A stretch of 30,472 nt of DNA, taken from the NCBI GenBank assembly GCA_034211175.1, contig JAXHUH010000074.1, positions 1 through 30,472 on the forward strand, written 5' to 3'. The notes beneath the pieces are model-generated. The model did not search any database, was not told where the DNA came from, and saw only the letters and a list, made by a program, of their open reading frames with translations. The translations under genes were made by a program, and so were the position numbers. This document shows, one piece after another, positions 1 to 6,546 of this stretch (positions are counted from its first letter, which is position 1; each line of letters starts with the position of its first letter). The DNA comes from JAXHUH01 sp034211175. Its GTDB lineage: Bacteria > Actinomycetota > Acidimicrobiia > Acidimicrobiales > CAIXPF01.

Positions 1-254
1 GCGGGCGCCGCCCCCCCCCCCCCCCCACCACGCCATCCGGATCGACCGGGCCGGGTGCGTGGCCGACCAACCCCACCGGACAACGCCGGGACCCGACGAA
101 CGCCAATCGTGGCGAAGCCCGGTTCTTTCGTGTACGGATCGGGCCGGAATGCCCTCTCCCCGGGTGTCGGGACGTCGTCCGACCGTGTGAGGTCGGCGGC
201 ACACCGCCCGACGACACCACACGATCGGCGACGCAACCCAGGGGAGGGTTCGCC
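1..254. other. Upstream non-coding region with a C16 run
   Basis: No convincing gene is seen here. Positions 11-26 are 16 consecutive C, which is unusual even at this GC content and could be a sequence-end artefact. The rest is the leader of the first secreted-protein gene, ending in a GGGGAGGG ribosome-binding site at about 241-248. A TACGGAT-like -10 sequence lies near 133-139, but no matching -35 is clear, so no promoter is called. Confidence 0.5.
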
Positions 255-1487
255 ATGCACCGCCCGATCAGCCATCCGATCACCGCGCCCCGCGCCGCCG
301 CAGCCGCCGCCGTGCTGCTCGGATCGGTCCTCGCCGGCGCCGGCACCGGAGGCGCCCAGCAGAGCCCGAGCGTGAACGAGGACTTCGACGCCTCGCCCGG
401 GGTGATGGAGCCCGGGCCCGGGGGCTGGGAGGTCTCCGGCCACCGCTACGGCACCCACGACCCGGTGCGCTCCGGTGCCGGGACGATCGGCAACTCGAAC
501 CTCTCGCTCGCCGCACCCGTCTTCGGTGACGTCGGCATCGAGGCCCGGATCGAGGCCGAGGAGACCCAGGGGCCGTGGGACGACTTCTCGGTGGTCCTCG
601 GCTACCAGGACCCGCAGAACTACCTCTATGTCAGCTTCAACGAGTCCAACGACGCCACGACGTCGGGCATCTTCGCCGTCGTCGACGGCGTCGGCACCGA
701 GCTCGCCGACCTGACCACGCCGTTCGAGGGCGGCACCTCGTACACGGTCACCGTGACCCGCTTCCAGGGCACGATCGAGGTGTACACCGACTACCAGAGC
801 AGCGGTGACGCGCCCCTGGTCAGCGTGGACACCGACCTGTTCCCGACGGGCAGGGTCGGGGTCGGCTCCCGCAACAACGCGGTGTTCGTCGATTCGTTCG
901 CGGCCGGCGAGGCGGCCGGTCCCGGTGGGCCGGCGACGTTCGTCCCCGAGCAGGGCACGTGGTGGAACATGGGGCCGCTCGAGCCGATCGCCGGCGGCTG
1001 GACCGGCAGCGTGCTCGACGACCCGATCACCACCGGGGCCGGCTCCATCGGCAACTCGAACCTCGCCATCGGCGAGATGGGCTCGCCGTTCCCGTACTGG
1101 GACACCGACTCGCAGATCTACGTGAACGACGTCAGCCCGGCGGCCACCGCGTCCGCCTGGGACGACGCGTCGGTCGTCTTCGGCTACCAGGACCCGGACA
1201 ACTACCTGTTCCTGTCGCTCAACGAGTCCAACGACCCGTACACGTCGGGCATCTTCTCGGTGGTCGACGGCGTCGGCACCGAGCTCGCCGACCTCGACCT
1301 GCCCATCCGGGGCGGCGGCACCTACGACGTGCGCATCGACCGCTGGGGCGACGACATCTGGTTCTACCTGAACGGCCAGCTGATCGCCGAGGCCGAGACC
1401 GACCTGTTCCAGCACGGCCGGTGGGGCTTCGGGTCCCGGAACAACGCCGCCTCGTTCGATCCCGACCACATCATCGTCTGGCCCTGA
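255..1487 (+). CDS. Secreted two-domain LamG/GH16-like protein, copy 1
   Basis: The 410-residue protein has a Sec signal peptide (basic start, Ala-rich core, likely cut after GGAQ near residue 35). Two homologous domains follow, at about 41-218 and 224-410. Each carries GAG(T/S)IGNSNL, then WDD(F/A)SVV(L/F)GYQDP and SLNESND or SFNESND, then TSGIF followed by VVDGVGTELADL, and ends in TDLF followed by G(F/V)GSRNNA. This pattern is that of a concanavalin-like beta-sandwich, as in LamG or 3-keto-disaccharide-hydrolase-like modules. No catalytic residues can be assigned, and glycan binding is inference. The ATG follows GGGGAGGG by about six bases. It is the first of three tandem paralogues. The signal peptide and domain duplication are clear; the function is unknown. 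Confidence 0.85.
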   Translation: MHRPISHPITAPRAAAAAAVLLGSVLAGAGTGGAQQSPSVNEDFDASPGVMEPGPGGWEVSGHRYGTHDPVRSGAGTIGNSNLSLAAPVFGDVGIEARIEAEETQGPWDDFSVVLGYQDPQNYLYVSFNESNDATTSGIFAVVDGVGTELADLTTPFEGGTSYTVTVTRFQGTIEVYTDYQSSGDAPLVSVDTDLFPTGRVGVGSRNNAVFVDSFAAGEAAGPGGPATFVPEQGTWWNMGPLEPIAGGWTGSVLDDPITTGAGSIGNSNLAIGEMGSPFPYWDTDSQIYVNDVSPAATASAWDDASVVFGYQDPDNYLFLSLNESNDPYTSGIFSVVDGVGTELADLDLPIRGGGTYDVRIDRWGDDIWFYLNGQLIAEAETDLFQHGRWGFGSRNNAASFDPDHIIVWP

Positions 1488-1668
1488 CCGACCACCCTGA
1501 ACGCCTGGGCCGGGGCGGCCCGGGACCTCCGCCGAACCAGAACAGAACTCCGGCTCTGGTGAGGCGCCGCGGTTGCGAGTAGGGACCGGGGCGAAGGGGG
1601 TGCCGGGCCGTCCCACCCGCCGAGGGCACGTGCGCCCGACCGGACCGACCGGTCGGGCCGGTGCCCGG

Positions 1669-1698
1669 GGTGGCGCACCCCGAGCCCGGTGCGCCACC
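1669..1698 (+). promoter_or_regulatory. Perfect 11-bp stem hairpin between paralogues 1 and 2
   Basis: GGTGGCGCACC (1669-1679) pairs perfectly with GGTGCGCCACC (1688-1698) around an 8-base loop. There is no T-run after it, so it is either a GC-only terminator, a readthrough attenuator or an mRNA-stabilising stem. The second gene's GGAGGT and ATG follow about 40-47 bases later. A similar hairpin ending in the same GTGCGCCACC string precedes the third gene. The rest of the 257-base gap holds smaller GC inverted repeats (for example around 1636-1656) and no gene. Confidence 0.6.
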
Positions 1699-1744
1699 GC
1701 GGGGACCGCGCGGCGAACGCCCGCACGGCCCAACGGAGGTCGAC

Positions 1745-2968
1745 ATGACGCACACGCTGCGTCCACGGGCGGCTGCCGCCGCCATCGCTGTCCTCGTCGC
1801 CGCCACGGTCGCCGTAGCGCCACCGAGCGGGGCCCAGGACGGCATCCTCGTCCGGGAGGACTTCGCCACCGGCGAGGAGACGGCCATGGAGGCCGGCCCC
1901 GGCGGCTGGGAGGTCTCGGGCAGTCGCTACATCACCCACGACCCCGTCCGCACCGGCGCCGGGACGATCGGCAACTCCAACCTCGCCCTCCACGAGCGGG
2001 TCCTCGGCAACGACATCTCGATCACCACCCGGCTCGAGGCCGAGGAGACCGCGGGCGCCTGGGACGACTTCTCGGTCGTCCTCGGCTACCAGGACCCGGA
2101 CAACTACCTGTTCGTGAGCTTCAACGAGTCCGACGACGACATGACGTCGGGCATCTTCGCGGTCGTGGACGGCGTCGGCCGCCAGCTGTCCAACATGACC
2201 ACGCCGTTCGAGGGCGGCCGCTCCTACCGCATCAACGTCACGCGCTACGGCGACGTGATCAACGCGTGGGCCGGGTACCAGTCCCACACCTCGAACCCCT
2301 ACCCGCTGACCACGGCGACGACCGACCTGTTCCCGATCGGCCGGGCCGGCGTCGGCTCCCGCAACAACGCGGTGCTCGTCGACAGCTTCCACGTACACGA
2401 CGCGACCGGGCCGGGCGGGCCGCCGTACTTCGTCCCCGAGCAGGGCATCTGGTGGGACAGCACCCCGGTGCCGGTCTCGGGCGGCTGGCAGCACGGCAGC
2501 CTGCTCACCGACCCGATCACCAGCGGCGCCGGCGCGATCGGCAACTCCAACCTGAGCGTCACCGACCACGGAGCCCTGTTCCCGGGTGACTGGCAGCTCT
2601 TCGCCGAGCTCCACGCGGTGCCGACGGCGTCGGCATGGGACGACGCGTCGATCGTCTTCGGCTACCAGGACCCCGACAACTACCTGTTCGTCAGCTTCAA
2701 CGAGACGAACGATCCGTGGACCTCGGGCGTCTTCGCCGTGGTCGACGGCGTCGGCACCGAGCTGACCGACCTCGACGTCCCCATCCGGGCCGGGCGCGCC
2801 TACGACGTGCGCGTCGACCGCTGGGGCGACGACATCTGGGTCTACCTCGACGGGCGCCTCGTCGCCGAGGCGACGACCGACCTGTTCGCCGACGGCGACT
2901 GGGGCTTCGGCACCCGCAACAACGCCGCCACCTTCGCCCTGGACCATCTCGAGTTCTGGGCCGGGTGA
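1745..2968 (+). CDS. Secreted two-domain LamG/GH16-like protein, copy 2
   Basis: This 407-residue paralogue has a signal peptide (MTHTLRPRAAAAAIAVLVAA, likely cut after GAQ near residue 30). The same two domains follow, at about 35-215 and 220-407. Both keep the SGAGAIGNSNL-type motif, the WDD...GYQDPDNYLFVSFNE block and the G(V/F)G(S/T)RNNA strand. The start is ATG 1745, directly after GGAGGTCGAC; an in-frame ATG at 1661 would destroy the signal peptide and lacks a ribosome-binding site. Copies 1 and 3 lie 257 bases upstream and 94 bases downstream in the same orientation, so the three may be co-transcribed through intervening hairpins. The function is not recognised; binding or sensing of a polysaccharide is a guess from the fold. 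Confidence 0.85.
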   Translation: MTHTLRPRAAAAAIAVLVAATVAVAPPSGAQDGILVREDFATGEETAMEAGPGGWEVSGSRYITHDPVRTGAGTIGNSNLALHERVLGNDISITTRLEAEETAGAWDDFSVVLGYQDPDNYLFVSFNESDDDMTSGIFAVVDGVGRQLSNMTTPFEGGRSYRINVTRYGDVINAWAGYQSHTSNPYPLTTATTDLFPIGRAGVGSRNNAVLVDSFHVHDATGPGGPPYFVPEQGIWWDSTPVPVSGGWQHGSLLTDPITSGAGAIGNSNLSVTDHGALFPGDWQLFAELHAVPTASAWDDASIVFGYQDPDNYLFVSFNETNDPWTSGVFAVVDGVGTELTDLDVPIRAGRAYDVRVDRWGDDIWVYLDGRLVAEATTDLFADGDWGFGTRNNAATFALDHLEFWAG

Positions 2969-3021
2969 GCCCGCGCCCGCGGGCACCGACCGATCCACCC
3001 CCACCGACCGATCCGCCACAC

Positions 3022-3044
3022 GCGCACGCCCGCCGGGCGTGCGC
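3022..3044 (+). promoter_or_regulatory. Perfect 10-bp stem hairpin before paralogue 3
   Basis: GCGCACGCCC (3022-3031) and GGGCGTGCGC (3035-3044) form a perfect stem with a 3-base loop. The ribosome-binding site GAGGAGC and ATG of the next gene follow within 20 bases. The hairpin ends in GTGCGCCACC, as does the one before paralogue 2, which suggests a shared leader structure copied with the genes. The direct repeat CACCGACCGATCC occurs twice just upstream. Confidence 0.6.
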
Positions 3045-3062
3045 CACCAGAGAGGAGCGACC

Positions 3063-4307
3063 ATGCGAACCACCATGCGACGGACGGCGACCGCCATCGC
3101 CGGCGCCCTGGTGATGGCCGCCGGCGTCGTGGCCGGCGGGGCACAACCGACCGGCGCGCAACCGACCATCGTCGAGGGCTTCACCGACAGCGTCGGCGGC
3201 ATGCTGCCGGGCCCGGGGGGCTGGGACGTCTCGGGCGGCCGCTACGCCACCCACGACCCCGTGCGCTCCGGCGCCGGTGCGATCGGCAACTCGAACCTGT
3301 CGGTGCACGAGACCGTGCTCAGCGGGGACTTCGGCATCGAGGCGGTTGTCGAGGCCGAGGAGACCCGGGGCGCCTGGGACGACTTCTCGGTCGTCCTCGG
3401 CTACCAGGACCCGGACAACTACCTCTACGTCAGCTTCAACGAGTCCAACGACGCCATGACCTCGGGCATCTTCGCCGTCGTCGACGGCGTCGGCACCGAG
3501 CTGGCCGACATCGACGCCTCGCTGGCCGGCGGCCACTACTGGCTGGTCAGGGTCTACCGGGTCGGCGACGAGATCAGCGCCTACGCTGGGCTGCTCGACG
3601 GCCCTCCGGGCGGCGCACCCCTGGCCACGGCGACCACCGACCTGTTCGACTCGGGCAGGATCGGCGTCGGGTCGCGCAACAACGCCGTGTTCGTCTACCA
3701 CCTCACCCAGGTGGAGCCGACCCCGATGTCGCCGCCGTACCTCGGTGACCAGAACTACCTGTGGGGCTCCGCACTGGAGGCGGTCTCCGGCGGTTGGGAC
3801 CTCGCGGGCGGCGCCACCATCACCAACCCGATCACGAGCGGGGCCGGCACGATCGGCAACTCCAACCTCGCGGTCACCGAGTGGGGCCCGATGTTCCCCG
3901 ACCACCAGGAGGACGTGCAGTTCCGGGCCTACGACGTGACGCCGCCGGCGACTGCGTCGGCGTGGGACGACGTGTCGATCGTGTTGGGCTACCAGGACCC
4001 GGACAACTACCTGTTCGTGTCGCTCAACGAGTCCAACGACGCCATGACGTCGGGCATCTTCGCCGTCGTCGACGGCGTCGGCACCGAGCTGGCCGACATC
4101 CCGACGTTCATCCGCGGTGGCCGCACCTACGACGTGCGGGTCGACCGGTGGGGCGAGGACATCTGGGTCTACCTCGACGGGGCGTTGATCGGTGAGGCCG
4201 AGACCGACCTGTTCCCGAAGGGCCGCTGGGGCTTCGGCACCCGCAACAACGCCGGCAGCTTCGGCGGGATGTTGCTCGAGGTGTGGCGGGGCGCCGAGCT
4301 CGGTTGA
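3063..4307 (+). CDS. Secreted two-domain LamG/GH16-like protein, copy 3
   Basis: This is the third paralogue, 414 residues, with a signal peptide (MRTTMRRTATAIAGALVMAA, likely cut after GAQPTGAQ near residue 34). Domains lie at about 38-220 and 228-410. The motifs GAGAIGNSNLSV, WDDFSVVLGYQDPDNYLYV, TDLF and GFGTRNNAGSF are intact. Blocks such as the one around 3420-3500 are almost identical at DNA level to copy 1 (around 610-710), which suggests recent duplication or gene conversion. The ATG at 3063 follows AGAGGAGCGACC; the in-frame ATG at 3039 lies inside the hairpin and is rejected. The gene ends before a strong terminator hairpin. The molecular function is unknown. Confidence 0.85.
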   Translation: MRTTMRRTATAIAGALVMAAGVVAGGAQPTGAQPTIVEGFTDSVGGMLPGPGGWDVSGGRYATHDPVRSGAGAIGNSNLSVHETVLSGDFGIEAVVEAEETRGAWDDFSVVLGYQDPDNYLYVSFNESNDAMTSGIFAVVDGVGTELADIDASLAGGHYWLVRVYRVGDEISAYAGLLDGPPGGAPLATATTDLFDSGRIGVGSRNNAVFVYHLTQVEPTPMSPPYLGDQNYLWGSALEAVSGGWDLAGGATITNPITSGAGTIGNSNLAVTEWGPMFPDHQEDVQFRAYDVTPPATASAWDDVSIVLGYQDPDNYLFVSLNESNDAMTSGIFAVVDGVGTELADIPTFIRGGRTYDVRVDRWGEDIWVYLDGALIGEAETDLFPKGRWGFGTRNNAGSFGGMLLEVWRGAELG

Positions 4308-4343
4308 TCGCTCCAGAGAGCTCGCCGAGCACTGCGGACGCGC

Positions 4344-4389
4344 ACGGGCCCGGTCGAGCCGGCCACGATGGCCGGGCGACCGGGCCCGT
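4344..4389. terminator. Bidirectional GC-rich terminator hairpin
   Basis: ACGGGCCCGGTCG at 4344 pairs with CGACCGGGCCCGT ending at 4389, and the inner GCCGGCCA pairs with TGGCCGG around a CGA loop, giving a nearly complete 20-bp stem. It lies between convergent genes ending at 4307 (plus) and 4437 (minus). There is no long T-run, as is usual for high-GC actinobacterial terminators. Confidence 0.7.
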
Positions 4390-4436
4390 CACGGTCACCG
4401 CCGTGCAGTCACCGCGTCGGCGTCACCGCATCACGG

Positions 4437-4715
4437 TCACTGCTGCTGTTGCTGCTGGCGGCCGGCCGGGCCGTCCTGGGACTGGCGCTGACGGGCCGGC
4501 GCGCCCGTGGCCTCGCGCTCGAAGCGGCGCTCGGCCTCGGCGTCGTCGCCCGTCTCGGCGGCGAGACGCTCGGCCAGCTCCTCGTCCTCGTCGACGGCCT
4601 GGCCGAACGACTTGTCCTCGTAGCCCGGCTCGGCGTAGCGGGCGTCCTCGTCGGTGCCCGTCGGCGTGTCCCGGCCCTCCGGGTGCTGGCGCGGCGTCTG
4701 GTGCGTCTGCTCCAC
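4437..4715 (-). CDS. Small acidic hydrophilic protein with Gln-rich tail
   Basis: This is a 92-residue protein with no recognised domain. It is strongly charged, mainly Glu and Asp in the middle (DEDEELAERLAAETGDD and a following Glu/Arg stretch, likely helical), and ends in six Gln. There is no signal peptide or membrane segment. The start is GTG, chosen because AGGGAGGA lies eight bases upstream. It lies between the terminator hairpin and a methyltransferase gene on the same strand, 117 bases away. Codon use matches its neighbours. The strong ribosome-binding site argues that it is real; the role is unknown. Confidence 0.6.
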   Translation of the reverse strand: MEQTHQTPRQHPEGRDTPTGTDEDARYAEPGYEDKSFGQAVDEDEELAERLAAETGDDAEAERRFEREATGAPARQRQSQDGPAGRQQQQQQ

Positions 4716-4832
4716 GGCGATCCTCCCTGATCTCGTGAACGCGGTACCCGCGTCCTACCCGGTCCCGGAGGTGGGCAAGCGCAACCACGACGTGGTCCAG
4801 CCCGGCCGAGCAGGAGCCGGCCGGAAGAACCG

Positions 4833-5576
4833 TCAGCGGCGGTGCGCCGAGTGGCCGTTGCCGACGTGGGCGCGCGGTGCGCCGTCGACCGCAGTGAGGT
4901 CGATGGCGCCGGCCCGCGACGCGTCCGCGCCGATCCCCGTTGCCGTCGCCGCGGCCGGGCGGGCGGCGCCGTCACGCCACCACGACGTCACCAGCGTCAT
5001 CGACGTGAGCCGCTCGACCAGGTGGTTCCCGGCCAGCCCGCGCAGCTCGCGCCGGGTGAAGAGCCAGTACCGCTCGGTCGGGAACTGCTTGCCGACCCGG
5101 GCGAAGACCTGCTCCTGCCACCGCCGCGGCACCCAGTGCAGGCACGGCACCAGGGTGTGGGTCTCGACCGGGAACGCCCGGTCCGGTGTGGTGTGGAACG
5201 TCGCCACCCGGGCGACCCGTCGGCTCTCCTCGAGCAGCTCACGGGCCCCCTCGCGGCCACCGACGTGCTCGATCACCGCGTTGGAGACCACGTAGTCGAA
5301 CGACCGGTCCGCGAACGGAAGACCGCGGGCATCGCCCCGCACCACGGTCGCGCCCGGCAGCGGATGGCCGTCGGGTTCCTCGTAGACGAGGCCGGTGACG
5401 TCGTAGCGCTCCACCAGCGCCCGCTCGATCACGTTCTCGACGCCGTATCGCTGCCCGGCCGAGATCCCCAGCACGAGGACCGAGCTCCCGGCCTCCAGCC
5501 GGCGATCGAGCCACTCGACCTTCGCGCGTCGCGAACGTCGAGAGAAGATGCCCGCCGCACTTCTCAACAGATCCAT
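4833..5576 (-). CDS. Class I SAM-dependent methyltransferase
   Basis: The 247-residue protein has a Methyltransf_11-type Rossmann core. Motif I is VLVLGISAG (near residue 35, a GxSxG variant of the SAM-binding loop). The acidic and post-I region is VVRGDARGLPFADRSFDYVV, and VIEHVGG is the usual motif after strand 4. The C-terminal part is rich in Arg and Trp, and the last 50 residues are Ala/Gly-rich and probably disordered. The substrate is unknown. ATG 5576 is chosen over an in-frame start at 5627 because homology begins after it and TAGCGT lies eight bases upstream, the layout of a leaderless transcript. It is transcribed away from the mau-like cluster and may be unrelated to it. Confidence 0.85.
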   Translation of the reverse strand: MDLLRSAAGIFSRRSRRAKVEWLDRRLEAGSSVLVLGISAGQRYGVENVIERALVERYDVTGLVYEEPDGHPLPGATVVRGDARGLPFADRSFDYVVSNAVIEHVGGREGARELLEESRRVARVATFHTTPDRAFPVETHTLVPCLHWVPRRWQEQVFARVGKQFPTERYWLFTRRELRGLAGNHLVERLTSMTLVTSWWRDGAARPAAATATGIGADASRAGAIDLTAVDGAPRAHVGNGHSAHRR

Positions 5577-5584
5577 GTCTTGCG

Positions 5585-5613
5585 ACGCTAGATGCACCGG
5601 ACGCGAACGCGTC
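5585..5613 (-). promoter_or_regulatory. Candidate promoter with palindrome for the methyltransferase gene
   Basis: Reading the minus strand, TAGCGT (5590-5585) is a TANNNT -10 hexamer eight bases before ATG 5576. The 14-bp inverted repeat GACGCGAACGCGTC occupies 5600-5613, close to where a -35 element would sit, and could be an operator. No good -35 hexamer is visible. Confidence 0.35.
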
Positions 5614-5997
5614 GCCGAATGAAACAATCACGATCGAACTGCCCCAACGCGATAGTCATGTCACGAGAACATCGGAAGCGGCGCGAATGCGGAGATCGGC
5701 GCCGCCACCAGCACTCCCCCGGTGAGCTCCCGATCCGCCCGCGACCAGGCAGATGACCGAGGCGCCGGTCGTCTGCGAAACAGATGACACGGGCCGTGTT
5801 CCACGCGGTGCGTTCGTTGACGCGCGTAGCGCACGATCATCACGGTTGGGAGCGTTCCCCACGACGAGTGCACCGAATTCCGGCACCGTCGGTCACCTTG
5901 CGCATGCCGCGCGCCGTCCGTGGCGCGTACGGATGGGCGCGCACCGGCAGCGGAGGCGGCGCACCTGCCGCCTCGTGGTGTCCGGCCCACCGGCAGC
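5614..5997. other. Divergent intergenic region without a supported gene
   Basis: This stretch separates the minus-strand methyltransferase from the plus-strand MauE-like gene. Its GC content is lower than the flanks, especially at 5615-5680 and 5755-5890. Several open frames cross it, but none has a ribosome-binding site, conserved-looking protein or normal codon bias. It could hold regulatory sites or an RNA; nothing specific can be claimed. Confidence 0.4.
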
Positions 5998-6003
5998 TAC
6001 GTT
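5998..6003 (+). promoter_or_regulatory. -10 element of a leaderless promoter before the MauE-like gene
   Basis: TACGTT fits the TANNNT consensus and lies six bases before GTG 6010, so transcription should begin at or next to the start codon. No Shine-Dalgarno sequence is present. The -35 region is weak. Confidence 0.4.
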
Positions 6004-6009
6004 GGCACC

Positions 6010-6546
6010 GTGGTCGGCGCGGTCCCATTCGTCCTGATCGCGGCGGGGCTCCTGCTCGCGGCCGGGATCAGCAAGCTCCGTGATCCTGCGCCCACGGCGC
6101 GCGCGTTGCGGCTGCTCCTCCCCGGAGCCGGCGCGAGCCTCGTCCGAGTGGGCGCCGCCGCCGAGGTCGTGATCGCGGTCGCGCTCGTCGTAGTGGCCGG
6201 CCCGCTCCCCGCCGCGCTCGGCGCCCTCGCCTACGTCGGCTTCGCACTGTTCGTGGTCCTCGCCCGCCGACGCGGCGGCCCGCTCACGAGCTGCGGCTGC
6301 TTCGGCCGTGACGACACCCCGGCGACCCGGGGCCACGCCGTCGTCAACCTCGGGCTCGCCGCGGCGCTTGCCGTGTGGGCCGCGACCGGCGAGCGCTCGC
6401 CGTGGTCGGTCCTCACCGACGACGGCCCGGTGACCGCAGCGCTGGCCCTCGGCTCGGTGGCCCTGGCCGCGACGCTCGTCGCGGCGACGCTGACCGTGCT
6501 CCCCCAGGTCGACGCACTGCGGACGACGACGGCGGCACGCCGATGA
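6010..6546 (+). CDS. MauE/DoxX-family redox-associated membrane protein
   Basis: The 178-residue polytopic membrane protein has about five hydrophobic segments (near 4-21, 44-62, 65-85, 112-128 and 140-160). The motif SCGCFGRDDTP near residue 95 is the family signature. In mau loci MauE works with MauD to make or transfer disulfides into the Cys-rich light chain MauA; here the next gene encodes a Cys-rich MauA-like protein and the following one a MauD-like protein, so the same role is likely. The start is GTG 6010, with a TACGTT -10 six bases upstream; an in-frame ATG at 5920 would add an unlikely hydrophilic leader. Its stop overlaps the next ATG (ATGA), indicating translational coupling. 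Confidence 0.8.
   Translation: MVGAVPFVLIAAGLLLAAGISKLRDPAPTARALRLLLPGAGASLVRVGAAAEVVIAVALVVVAGPLPAALGALAYVGFALFVVLARRRGGPLTSCGCFGRDDTPATRGHAVVNLGLAAALAVWAATGERSPWSVLTDDGPVTAALALGSVALAATLVAATLTVLPQVDALRTTTAARR

Noticed and set aside
1364..3202. 612-codon open frame antisense to the secreted paralogues
   Set aside because: Shadow frame; it repeats because the sense genes repeat.
5656..5990. Small genes on either strand in the divergent gap before the MauE-like gene
   Set aside because: No ribosome-binding site, no codon bias and no recognisable protein.
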